Positions 36,493-49,031 of a stretch of DNA of 64,000 nt are shown piece by piece. Within the stretch, counting starts at the first letter, position 1. Each line of letters starts with the position of its first letter. The notes beneath the pieces were generated by a model. That model did not search any database and was not told the DNA's origin. It saw only the letters and a list, made by a program, of their open reading frames with translations. Source of the stretch: Anaeramoeba flamelloides (Eukaryota > Metamonada > Anaeramoebidae); the NCBI GenBank assembly GCA_027625915.1, contig JANTQA010000076.1, positions 1,178,001 to 1,242,000 on the forward strand, read 5' to 3'. A program made the translations under genes and the position numbers.

Positions 36493-38124
36493 TATTAATA
36501 ACTTGAAAATACAAAAGAAAATTTAACTTGTAAATAGATCAAATGATTAAAAAAAGAAACAAGATTACAAAAAAAAATAATGAAATTGCAACAATTAAAA
36601 AAACACCTTCGATATGTAAAGATAAAAGAAATTTAAAATCAATAATAATAAATTATCAAAACAACCCAAATGAACTTAAATTACCTAAATTATGACGCTA
36701 GGATGTTCTTAATTAATAAATATTGGGTTTTTTGTATTTCTTTTTAATTTTTTTAATTTTTTTCTTTTTTATTTTTTCAGATATAAAAATTGAGTTTTGG
36801 TATTCTTTTAGTCTCTCTCGTTAGTTTTTTCAATTATTTTAAGAAAATAGATTTATTGTATAATACTACCACATTTTTCAAGATAAAAATCACTAAATAA
36901 AGTTTAACGGTTCTGACAAATAGGGATCTGTTATATGAGATCAACCCCCCCCCAATTCAATAAAAACCAAAAAAGAAAAATTATTATCTAAAATTAAAAG
37001 AAGATATTACAACACTTTATTCAAAAATTAAATTCAAAATAAAATAATCTAAAAAATTCTGAATAAGAAACAACTTCCCCACTAATTCTAAAAAATATCA
37101 AATCTAAAATCAATTTAATAATTTATCTATACAAAACATTACATGATATTATTAGACTTGTTGAAGTATTTTCACTCTAAAAAAAATCAATTTTTTTTTT
37201 CTTTTTTTTAAGTAATATATAACTCAACAGATACTTAAAATCTTCAAAAAAAAATATGTATAAATTAGGTTTTATTGATGATTAACATTTAAAAAAAAAA
37301 AACAAATCAAATAAAAAAAATTAATTTAAATGAAGAACACCTTTTCTATTTTCTTCCTCACTCATTCTCCATATTTTTGATTTTTCTTTAGAAAAACTGG
37401 TTTTAATTTTTTTAAAAAAAAAATGGTTTATATATTCATTTTACCTAATATTAAAATATTAAGAACAAAATAAGGATTCAGAATAAAAAAAAAACATTTT
37501 GTACCTTTTTTTTTAGATTTTTTAATAATTTGAACTCGTTAAATTGAACTTGTTTAAGTGTGTGATGATCCTCTTTAGAAATCATTATGATTTTAATTTT
37601 TGAAATCCATTGTATTGACGAAAGATTGATATTTTTCTCTGATGTTGATCTGTACATACCTCTATTTTTGGTAATAGCTCGGGGTTAATTAATTATTTTA
37701 TTTATTAGTTAATAAATAAACTATACTAACTGGTTTTTTGATATTGGAACAAAAATTTTTTTTATTGTACTAAAGTTATGATCTCAAAAAAAAAAAAAAA
37801 GAGCTTTTTGTAAAATTAACTTTGAGGATCTAAAAACAATCTAATTTAGTAAGAAAATTTTGGATTTTCAGTTCCTATCAACAACCCATAAAAAAGTTAT
37901 GAAAAGATTCATAGTTTAAAATTATTCAAAAAAACACTAATTATTTTAATCTTCTAGTTTTTTAGTTAAAAATTCGCAATCAAAAACTTTTTTATATGAA
38001 AGTAATTTCGTTTTGTCACCTGAAAAATATTAAGCACCGATAAAAACTTTTATCAAAAATCATCAAATAAATAGTTAAATTCAAATATGGCGAAAAGTAC
38101 CTAAATTATATTTTCTGAAAGAAT

Positions 38125-38230
38125 AAAACTTAACCTCATTTTCAAAAGAGTAAACCTATTTTATATTCAATGTTTATTGTTGAGATGGGTGAACGTTTGT
38201 TTGATCAAATGAAGCTTTAATTACAACTGT
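38125..38230 (-). mobile_element. Fragment of the 1.2-kb CGCGAT element
   Basis: TTTTATATTCAA followed by TTATTGTTGAGATGGGTGA and GATCAAATGAAG resembles 20530-20590. It ends about 60 bp before the start codon of the HECT gene, so it may form part of that gene's promoter. Confidence 0.45.
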
Positions 38231-38293
38231 TTTTTTCATTTTTTTGTTCTATTTTCCATAAAATTTCTTTTTTTTATTTTTGGAAATCCTCTG

Positions 38294-40434
38294 ATGAACG
38301 ATATTTTTATCCCAATTAAAAATGGAGACATTGAAACTGTTCGGGAATTACTTGAAGACGAGTTAAATGTTCAAAAACTCTCCGTAACTTTTAGATCATT
38401 TTTATTTTGTTGTTTCGTTATTTCTTTTTTTAAATTTTCCTTTTTGTTTATTTATTTTTTTAAATCGTCTGTCACTTTAATGAATAATAGAAATTAAATT
38501 CAAACTGTCTTCACTACTGTTGTAAATTTCAATCACAAAACTATAACCTCTTAAAATTATTAATAAATGCTGGTGTTGATCCAACTGCACAAAATGTAAA
38601 TTTTTGATCTTTTCTCGTACTAGTCCCAAAATGATCAAACGAGATTCTCATTGTATTAAACTTTCAACTTCTTATTATTCTCTTTTTTATTTGCAAAAAT
38701 CTAATAGGACGTAAAATATTTTGTGAAGAACAAAAAAAAAACAATCAAAAAAAGAACTTTTCATTCAAACAAAAATTAACTAATATTCTATTTAAATTTT
38801 CTCTTTAATCACCAAAAAAAACCATCTTTAATTTGTTAACCTGTTTTCCTTTTAAATTTTCCAATAGAATGTAATCAGATTATTTATAAAAACATTTCTT
38901 TAAAATTTCGAGTTATTTAATCCATTTTTCATCCTCAAACCACAAACAAACAAACTCAATAAATAAAATAATAAAAAACAAACAAACAAAACAAAAACAA
39001 AAACAAAAAACAATAAACAATAAACAAACAAAAACAAAATAAAAAAAAAACAAAAAAAAGAAATCTTCACCTTTACACTTTTTATTAGTAAACCCAAAAG
39101 TGGAATTTAAATGTATTAAGCTCTTATTGGATTCTGGATCTAATCCAAATACCCCCAACCACAATTCTGATACCTGTTTTCATTTAGCATGTGAAAAGAA
39201 TCTCTCGTTGCCCATCTTAAAATATTTTGTCAGCAAAGGAAGCGAAATGAATCTGCAAAATATTGACGGTGATACTCCACTCCACATGCTATGTAAATCC
39301 GGAGGAAGTTCATCAAAAATTAATTTCATGATCGAAAATGGAAGTGATTTAAAGCTCAGGAACAAAGCTAATGAGCTCGCGCTACATTCAAGTCTTGAGG
39401 GGAAATGTGAATTTAAAATTATCAAGCAACTGTTTGAGCATTCTGAGGAAACTGAAGAGTCTCTAAGTGGGATCAATTCTGATAGTTTACTTCATTATTG
39501 CCTTCGTTATCAAAGTAACTATCAAACTATCAAATATTTTGTTGTGAAAAAAGGAATTTCAATAAACTGTATAAATTCGCTCAACCAGGGACTAATACAT
39601 TATTTAATCAAATACAATCGAGATTTAAAAGTCATTGAATTATTATTTTCAAATGGGATGACAATTAATTTTGGACCACAATTTGAATATAAATTAATAT
39701 ATTATTCAATTAAAAAAGGCATTTCTCTTGAATTTTTCAAAGTTTTGTTATCTTTGATGAACTTTGCTAATATTAATGGGAAAATGATACAAAAATTAAT
39801 TCTATTGATAAAAAAATCCCAAAATTTTAATAACAGCAACGAAACGGCAAATTATGAAGAAATTTTAAATGTCTTTAACCTGAAAAATAATCAAAAAAGG
39901 AAAAAAGATTTGTTGATTGAAATTAGGCGCTCCCGAAAAATTTTACAGAAAAAAATAATAAATACAAAAAACAGAAAAAAGCCAAAGAACGATTTTCCCT
40001 TTTTCGATAAACTGGAAACTTTTTTACAATTTTCAAATCATTATAATTCTAGCTACAATTCTATAGACAATTTCATTAAATTGACACAAAAAGTAAACTC
40101 CACTACAAGTGTTTCAATAAAGAAAATCGATGTATTAGAGAAATGTGGGGAGGAATATACAGAAATTAACAAAACGATTGCTCAACATGTTTCTAATGCT
40201 ACAGATCAGGAATTTTTGAAATTATTAAACAAAAAGGAGGAAATTAAAAATAAATACATTAAAGAGATTAAAGAATTTTTATCCAAAAATAAGGATAAGG
40301 ATAATATTGAAGAATTAATACAAAATATTAAAAAGAATATTAAAAAAATCAACATTGATTGTGTTCAGGAAAATGTACTGAATACTGATAACCCTTTAAT
40401 TATCATTGACAACAACAACAACAACAGCAGCAGC

Positions 40435-40501
<67 letters not shown>

Positions 40502-43317
40502 GCAATAGTATTAATATAGAAAAGGATGGGTTACAAATACAAAATGAAAATGATATTAACATTGATATTATTAAAGAAGAAGACGAAGAGCAAAAAATAA
40601 AAATAGTAAATGGAATTAATTTTAAACAAAAAAAAATACAAGATTTATTTAAAATCTTAAAAAAATTAAAAAAACAAATCTATCAAATTATTAAAAAAAT
40701 AAATAATAATTTAACTGAAATACAAAAAATAAACAAAAAGAAGGAATATTTACAATTAAAAGAAAAAAAAACAATTATTGTAGATCTATTTAATGAAATA
40801 GACGAAATTATCAATAATAATAAAAATAAAAAGCAAATAGATGATTATTTAAAGATTTTTCTGGATATCTCTCAGGAGTATATAAAAAACTTGAAAGGTA
40901 ATCAAAGACAATTAGTTGAATGTGGGAATTTATATGAAGCACAATTAGAAAAATTAAAAAATTTATCAAAGACCAAAGATATTGCAAAAAATATGCAAAG
41001 CAACGTCAAGCAATTTAAATGGAAGATTCATAATCTTGAAAAGGATTTGATCAATCTTAATGAAGATTTTATGAAAGGTGAGATTGATGGCAATTCTTAT
41101 GAGGAATATAAAAGGAATATCAAATTAGAAAAGGCTGATTTGGAAAAGGAAAAAAAAAAATTAGAATTTGAATTTCAAAATTTATCCAAAAATTATTTCC
41201 CAGAATTGTTACGAGTTAATAAATTGGAAACAATGTTCCCAATGATTGTAAATCAAAAACTCCAGTTAAACTTAACTTCCTTTAGTTCTTTTAATCAATA
41301 TGGGAAAATGGATGATTATCTTATTTTGAAGGCGACCATTAAAGAAAATATTTTGAAAGAAATCCAGGGTGTCCCAAAGGTTGTTTTGATCAAACGATTT
41401 CAATTTACTGAAAATAGAAATAGCACGCTGTTCTCTAATTTAACGCATTTATATAATTTAAATGATCGTTCGGTGGAAAAAATTCTAAGTGTCTTTTTTC
41501 AAAATAATTTTATTTTCATCGTAACGCCTTTTTATTCAAATATTAATTTATTAAATTATTTTCAAAATAATTTATTTAATAATACAAATAACAACAATGA
41601 TTACGACGACAACGATGATGATAATGATAACAGCAATAATAATATGGGAGATAATAAAAATAATAATCAAGTTTCAAAATATGCAAAAATTCAAACAATT
41701 TTCCAAAAAATATTGATGGGGTTAAGTTATATCCATTCGCAAAATATTATTCATCGAAATTTGAATTTGTCTAACATTGTATTGGCCAACGACGAACACC
41801 CCATAATAATAAATTTTGAATATTCAATAAAAAAATCTTATTCCACTAGCCAAAAATATAAAAATTATTTGAAAATACCCAAATCAGAATATTTGGCACC
41901 AGAGTGTCAAAATAACCAGAATTATAGCGAAAAGTCTGATTTATATTCAATCGGTGTTATGTTATACAAATGTGTATTCGATGCATCATCATCATCGTCA
42001 TTGATTGATTATGACAAAATAAAGGAATTTAAAAATCAAGAATTAAAAGATTTAATCACACAGTTGCTAGTAACGGATCCAGAGAAAAGACCGAACTCCA
42101 AGTCTGTCTCGTACCATAGCTTTTTTACAAATTTTACGGAAAATTTATTAAAAAATTTCCATTCCAATAAGCAGTTGATCGATTCAGATCATAAGATTGA
42201 AATAATTCGATTTATTTTAAATCAATCCATGATGAGAAGAGAAAAAATCCAAGTTTTGATACCTAGATCTGATGTCATGAATTCGCTATCAGAATTTTTT
42301 AATTTTCAAAAGGGGCAAGACATTTTGTTGAAATTATTTGACACGCAATTTATTGGTGAGCGTACAATTGATTTAAAAGGGGTGACCTCTGAAATGTTCA
42401 GTATCTTTTTTTATAATTGCTTTGATCCAAAAGAAAATCTATTTGAAACGAATGATGAAGAAACCCAAATCTATTTGCCCTCTCAAAAAAATTGGACTGG
42501 CAACAAGCAAAAAAAATTTTTTGCCATAGGCAGATCATTATTGAAATGCCTTATTGACCAAAGGCCCGTGCATTTGAAGGTGCCTCCGATTTTTTATAAA
42601 TTTTTACTAAACTCGGACAATAACGATTTGTTTGCCAAATATACCTCCAGAGAATGGATGAAGGAGCTGGAAATGTATGATTTCGAATTAGCAAGATCCT
42701 ATTATCTAACGAAGGATTGGTCAGCGGCATGCGTAAGTTTTAAAAATTTGAAAGGGGAAACTGTCCCTTTAACGAATGAAAATAAAGACGAATATTTGAT
42801 CATCACTTGTAGAGATAAATTAATAGAATCAAGAAAATTGGCACTGGAGGCTATTAAAAATGGTTTCCAAATTGAAGTTAGCGACCTCTATGACCAAGAT
42901 AACCAAACTTTAAAACAGTTGCAAACCCATTTAAAAATCATGACAACAACAGAATTATTGCTCCTGTTATGTGGGAATGACCACATAGATTCAAAAATGA
43001 TCTTGAAAGAAATTGAATTTAAAGATTGGTTAAAAACAGATAAAACTCCTTCCTATTTTAAAAGATTTTTAGAGGATAATAATAAAAACACCAACAACCT
43101 TCGTAGATTCCTCAGATATATCACAGCTACTACTTCCATACCCTTTAATGGGTTTAAAACAAAAATAAAAATTTTTAAAACTACTTCAGATAAATTGTCT
43201 TCACATACCTGTTTTAACCAATTAGATTCACCAGAATTCTCGGATTATGATACCTTTGCAATTGTGATGGTCGATTTAATTGAATCCTTAGATGAAGATA
43301 AATTATTCGATATTTAA
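38294..43317 (+). CDS. Ankyrin - coiled coil - pseudokinase - HECT E3 ubiquitin ligase
   Basis: HECT ligases take ubiquitin from E2 onto a cysteine and pass it to substrates. Exons: 38294-38383, 38491-38595, probably two 3-nt exons (38708-38710, 38868-38870), and 39061-43317; all phase 0, giving about 1485 residues. Residues 1-300 are ankyrin repeats (LNSNCLHYCCKFQS, SSPLHFLLVNPK, GDTPLHMLCKSGG). A poly-Asn run lies at about 518-548 and helical Lys/Glu-rich sequence at about 590-790. Residues about 805-1085 are a protein-kinase fold: VVLIKRF (K845), IIHRN in place of HRD (N967), NFE in place of DFG (985-987), then YLAPE and SDLYSIGVMLY. Both catalytic aspartates are gone, so it is a predicted pseudokinase. 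Residues about 1130-1485 are HECT: FFAIGRSLLKCL, RFLRYITATTSIP, and SSHTCFNQLD with the catalytic Cys1451. Ankyrins and pseudokinase probably select or regulate substrates. Confidence 0.88.
40411..40503 (+). repeat. (AAC)n trinucleotide run coding for poly-Asn
   Basis: An almost pure AAC repeat with a few AGC units inside the HECT gene codes for Asn with some Ser. On the other strand it makes a meaningless poly-Leu frame. Confidence 0.95.
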
Positions 43318-46300
43318 TAATAATGAAATTTTCATATTCTTTGAAGGGTTTTTTTTTTTCGTTATTTTATTTTGAATATTGATCTTTTTATTGAAAGATA
43401 ATACCCCTTTTTAAAAATGAATTTATCTGCTTATTTCTGTGTTAATTGTTTTATTATTTCATTTTTTTTGTTTTTGTGTTTTTTTTTTCTTTTTTTTTTT
43501 TCAAAAAGTAATATTGGGACAAATAGAGAAACAATTGTTTTGTTTTTTTTTTTCTTGTTGTTTTTAAAATAAAAAATTATAAAATCTAATTCTCTGATTA
43601 TTTAAATCTTTTGTTTTTTTTTTTTTTAATGAATATTTGGAAGAAATAATTATAGTATTTTTAAAGACATTCATTGAAAAGGAACTATTTACCAATTAAC
43701 GGATAATTTGGGTTAAAGAATATTTCGAAATCCAGAAATGTAAATATTTTAGGGAAAATAGTTCTTTTGAGTAATTTATAAATTTTTATTTTAGTTTTTT
43801 TTGACATTAAAAATCTGATTGTACTGAATTTGCATTGGTATATATTAAAAAAAAAACTTTTAATATGGGAATTATCAAAATAAAATTCTCTTGTAAGGTG
43901 AATATTCATTTGCCTCCCTTATTGTAATAATAGATATTTTTCATATTATTTTTCTTTAAATATATTCTTTGAAGAAGTTTGTGGGGTGATTATTATTATT
44001 ATTATTATTGCTATTTGGATTAATATTATTCAGATATTAAATAAAAATAAAAGTTCAATAATTCAAATAAATAAAATAAAACTCTTTAAAATATTAAAAA
44101 TCTTTTCATTTCTTTTTTTTACAAAAAAATCTTCTATCTAAAGTAAATATAGAATTTATTCATTTTGAAAATATTTCAATTTTGTTTTTTTTTACAAGCC
44201 TTTGTATTTTAACATTTTAATTAAAAATTTTATCTTAAGGAAGTAGGTACATTTAACAATTTTTAAAAAGTTTTATTGTTGATAAGTATTACTGAAAAAA
44301 ATATTTTTTGAGTTAAATAAATGTAGAAACTTTGAAGCTGGAATCTGGTTAACAGTTTGATTTGTAAAAAGAACCAAAGTAAAGCATAGTTGAATTAGGA
44401 ATTTCTCAATTGTTTGTTATAATTTTTGATTTAATTTTCGAGTTTTGTTAAATTAGGTTTCGAATTGAGAAATATGTTTATAGGAATCCTCAAAATTAAT
44501 CTGAGACCAAACCAATTAAATAATTATTTTTATTTTGAAAGTTAATTTAAAAAAATGAGAAAAAATATCCTTTTTTCTATGAATATTTATATTGGTTATT
44601 TCCAGAAAAAAAATTCGTTAGATAATACTCGTCTGATTATAAGTATTATTGGTTTTTCGCTTTTTTTTTTTTTTTTTTTTTGAGAAATAAATGGTTGGAT
44701 TTTTTGTAAATCGTGTCTTAATACCAAAAAAGGAAGAGGGGTAGTAAGGTGGATTAAAGAAATGTGAATTTACTCTAGATCTTATGTAGCCAGTTATATT
44801 TTTTATTAAAAAAATAGAATTCAAAGGTGTTTTTATTGGATAGTAGCATTTATTTTTAGGGTTTAAATAAGGTGAAAAAAATAACTTTTTAACAAGGTTG
44901 AAATATAAAAAAAGTTTATTTTTTGGTTGAGAGTAACTACTTTTGCTACTTTTATGAGAATTTCAAAAATTGACTAGCTTTAAATTTCTAAATCAATGAA
45001 AAAAACTTTCGAGAATTTTTTTTTATTTTTTTTTTTAATTAATTATTTTTTATTAACGATCCTCACATTTCAATAAATAATAAATCATTCAAATTGAACC
45101 ATTGTTTTGACAACAAAAAAATCTTTTTCTTTCTGTTTGCTATCAATCCACCCTCTCAAGAAAGATATATTGATTATTTTGCCAACTTCTCACAAATAAC
45201 GCCAGTTATGAGAGGGTGTAAGTTTTCAACAAATCTTTTCTTTTTATATAATAAATAGGAAATATCACCTTTCGAATGAAATTAGTTGAAATTAAGAAGG
45301 AAAAAAAATCAACCAAAGTATATATTTTGTAGATGTATCTATATTTTCTTAATTAGGGTAAATGAAAATAAGTTTTTACCAGGGAATTCTCTCTAATTAA
45401 TATTCATTGTAATTTTTCCAAAATATTTTTTTATAAATCTTTGTATAAAAGAAAACCAAAATTAAGAATAATAAACCCTTTTTCAGTCAAAGGGGACTAG
45501 TTTTATTGAAGAAATAGAACATAGACAATGGGTTTAATCATTATTCTTTTCAAACTAAAATTTCCATTTTTAGATCAAAATCATTTTTTCTCATTTTATA
45601 ATTTTTTTTTCTTTAGTAATTAAATATTATGATTTTTATTTTTTTTTTTTATTCTTTTTTTAATAAAATAAATATGAAAAAAAAAAATGTTCGACAATCC
45701 AAATTACATTCATAAAATTGAGTTTTTGTAGGTTCTTTTAAAATTCACACATTAACAAGTAAAAAATCTTATTTTCAAAATTTTTAAACTCCTGAAGAAA
45801 TTGAGATTTTTATACCAGAAGTTCAAATTAAAAGGGACCAAAAAAATTTTTAGGTTTTTTTTTTTTTTTTGAAAATGTTGGTTTGTTTATGCTATTTCTC
45901 TTTTGTGATTATCGACTCTAATCTGAATTTTATTATTTCTGGTATTTCTGGACAATCTAATGTTGGTTGATTCTTTTAAAGGGTGTGATTTTTTTTATTT
46001 TTGACCGGGGGGATTTGAGTTAAGATGATTTTATTACAAAAAAAATAAAGGAACAGAATTATTGAAACAAAATTATAACTACTACTGGTCGGGCCAAAAG
46101 AATTAGAAAAATATTAGAAAAAAAATAAACAATGATTCAGAATTATTCTTAGTTTTTCAATCTAATTGAAACTAATTATTTCTCTAACCAGACAAATATA
46201 TCAAATAAATCTTGATAACTGAAAAGGAATATAAATAAAATTTCCTATTTTCTTACACTTAAACTAGGATTTGATGAATTAAAGGAAAAGAGGTTTTAAA

Positions 46301-48100
46301 ATTAATTTGGAAATTCTTTAGAAGCATGAAGTAATTTGTTATACAAAAAAAAAATAACAAACAAAAGTTTTTCCATCTGGTATGAAAAATAAAAACAGGT
46401 AAACTGAAAGTAATTGAATCAAATATTATAAACCAAATTTCAAAATTAGGGGCAAACTTTTTTTTTAATATTTATTTCTTTTTTAATTTGCCTTTCAAAA
46501 AATAAAATTATTACACTATATTTTTATTTATTAATCTATTTTGGTTATTATCTCTAAAAACTTTAGTAAAATACATTATTATTCAAATTAAAAAATAATT
46601 AAACAAATTTTTTTAGGATGAAAAATCTGCCCCTATTTTTGAAATTTAGCTTAGATCCGATATATAGATAATTTTTTTTTTTGTTATTATTATTTCTCAA
46701 TCATTTTTTTCGTTTTTTTTTTTTTGATTTCAGTTTTTTTATTGGTATGTAAATATTTAATACACTGATATGATACACACAAAAATTAATAATATTTTAA
46801 TTCCTTTTGATTAAAGAAATGATTTGCATAATTCAATCTTACAAAAGTGTAGTTATCAACCATTGTTAATTATAAGTACTCCCTTAATATGTTTTGTATA
46901 ATATTTTAACATTTAGAATGATAATTATTATTTATAATAATTGCATTGTTTATCTCAATGGGTATAATCAAGTGTTTACTTAGATATAAAGGTTTAAAAA
47001 AATATAAAACTTTGATTAAAAAGATACTTTTTTCACTGATAAGAAAAATAATAAATATTTACAATAATGAAAATATGATGGATGAATATTTGGGATAAAT
47101 TAAAATTTTATTCCAAGATGCCAAGTAAAAAGATTCTAAATTATAATAAAATGTTTAAGAATTGATATTTTGAAAGAGTTTAAAATCAATATTTTTCTCA
47201 ATTACAAATATTTAAAAGAAAATTAAAAAAAAAAAATAAATGAAAGGAATACTAAAAATTGAGAATTTAAAGTATATATTATTGAAGATGAATTTTACTC
47301 TAATTATGATTCTATTGAATATCAAAATTTTAAATTGTGTTATTGTAATTCAAAATTCATTTAATAATTGGTTGTTTAAAGCTTATAAAAATGGTGTTGG
47401 ATAAATTATTGAAAGATATTATTTCTATTCTTAAAAAGGGGGGAAGTGTGATCTAACTTTTAAATTATTGGTGTAGTTTCCATTAATAATGGTTTTTTTA
47501 ATATTATTCCTTAACATATTTTATAAATTAATTGAGCCTTATTGTGAAAATATCTATAAATTGCTCATTGATTTTCTAAAAAATAAATTATACCCAAATT
47601 GTAATATTAAATTATCCAAATATTTAAAATAAGATAAAATCAAATAGTGAAAATGAAAATGAAAAAGTTTTTATAATGATTGATATAGCAAAAAAAAATT
47701 GATTTAATATTAAAATAATTCCAACAATACTGATAAATTTAAACACGGATAATAAACTTTTTATTCAATTTACATTTTTGTAAATCTATCTACTCAACTT
47801 TTCAAACAACTCAAGAGAAGGAATATTTTGAAGATCAACTACTTTTCAAAAGTTTTTAAGATTTGAGCAATAATGTGCTTTATTCAAATCTAAGGGAAAA
47901 AATTTGAAAAATAGAAAACGAATTAAAAAATTTTCAGAGACCTATTTGAATTTATCAGGAATTAAAAAAATTGTTTAATAAATTTACATCAAAAAATTTT
48001 TTTATGAAAATATTATCATGGAGAAGGTCTTGGTATATTTTAATGATACTAATTATCAATATTTAAATTATTTTATTCCAGCATTTACTCTTATTAAAAA
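43318..48100. other. Intergenic region between the HECT gene and the HMG-CoA synthase relic
   Basis: No gene was recognised. A (TTA)n microsatellite lies at about 43990-44010. 44233-46900 carries scattered similarity to the inverted-repeat element at 23706-24924. 47300-48050 has slightly less homopolymer sequence and short readings that may be decayed coding DNA, but none matches a family I know. Confidence 0.5.
44233..46900. repeat. Diverged, expanded relative of the 1.2-kb element at 23706
   Basis: AAGGAAGTAGGTACATTT and ATATTTTTTGAGTT at the left, then AACTAGGATTTGATGA and AAAGAAATGATTTGCATAATTC near 46260-46840, follow the order of 23715-24860. The extra length suggests insertions. The right end near 46880-46893 reads GTACTCCCTTAA. 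Confidence 0.4.
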
Positions 48101-49031
48101 TTAAATAATTAACAGATCATAACAAATATTTGAAGATGATTTAATCTTCATTCCAAGTTCCTCGTTGATTCCTACCACAACTTGGTTGTTCTCGAGCCAG
48201 TCAGTATTGACCATTCTTGTACAGGATTTGACGACGATTTCATTAAATGTTGAATGGAACCAGGCAAAATCAACCATTGACAAGTTGACTTTTTGATATT
48301 CTGTCTCAGTTTTTTCTGTATTGTCAACTTTCTTTTTTTTGCAGAGTGTAAATTTCTGTTGGAAGCTTTCATAACAATTTTCAATGGCACCAAGGTAACA
48401 GCCAAAAGAGAGCTTTCCTACAACAACTATGAATTCGGAATCCATTTTAGGTTTGTAAACGTTCCAGTCGTTTGAGAAATAGGATGAGCAATATCAATGA
48501 TTCTTTTCAAAGACAATTGGTGCATTTGGCCGGTTTAAGATTGCAGTGTCCCGATATCAACCAGTTGGCCTTGTTGTTCCCTTTTCATTATTAGTGATAT
48601 CTGTAATGTTCACAATTGCATATCTACCCTCGTAAAAGGGAGAGTGGCGCCAATTAATTGTGTTAAAAAGCGCTGCCGATGAGCCATAGCACGCATTGAT
48701 GTTGTCAACGCCGAGGACGTCATTGTTACCAGACTCTTCAAAGAACTTCATCAATAGGATCTTGATAGATTTAGAGCGATCAATTGAAGACTCGGTACCA
48801 ATTTCTAATCTGTCAATGATTCAGAGATCACTGTTGCTTCTTTTGGCTAAGCTAACAAAGTCATTTAAAGGAAGCTAAATAGAATCTTCATTTTCCAATG
48901 GGAAGGCCATGTTTGTTTGCAAGTACCCAATGGTTTATTTCCCTTTTAGACCTTGTCATTTTCTTCAATTCAGTTTGGCTTACATACACCTTTGGGAAAT
49001 AAAATCCAATGTCTATTATTCCAAAATCCAT
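48101..49031 (-). pseudogene. HMG-CoA synthase pseudogene
   Basis: HMG-CoA synthase condenses acetyl-CoA and acetoacetyl-CoA in the mevalonate pathway. Minus-strand readings in order: start at 49031 with MDFGIIDIGFYFPKVYVSQT; EDSI and LPLNDFVSLAKRSN; IIDRLEIGTESSIDRSKS; FFEESGNNDVLGVD and NINACYGSSAALFNTINW (catalytic Cys kept); EGRYAIV and KGTTRPTG; RPNAPIVFEK; DWNVYKPKMDSEF, VVGKLSFGCYLGAIENCYES; and FHSTFNEIVVKSCTRM. These are interrupted by several in-frame stops (for example after LPIGK, inside SNSDL-IIDR, after RPTG) and frame changes, and the C-terminal third is absent. Introns cannot explain all the interruptions, so I call it dead. Whether an intact copy exists elsewhere is unknown. 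It stands head-to-head with squalene synthase. Confidence 0.88.

Larger units (their letters stand above)
33340..38293. other. Intergenic region between tRNA-Val and the HECT gene
   Basis: No host gene was recognised. Identified repeats: the pair at 33441 and 33632, the MITEs at 33899-34371, 34777-34974 and 36296-36492, the unclassified element at 34376-35500, and element copies at 35605-36220 and 38125-38230. From 36493 to 38120 I see only A/T-rich sequence and a run of nine C at 36945-36953. Confidence 0.55.

Noticed and set aside
40365-40562. Poly-Leu minus-strand frame
   Set aside because: Shadow of the poly-Asn AAC repeat in the HECT gene.
47300-48050. Possible decayed BTB-like or repeat-protein reading on the plus strand
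   Set aside because: Pieces such as KCDLTFKLL and YFEDQLLFKSF are suggestive, but they are short, interrupted and do not align in order with any family.
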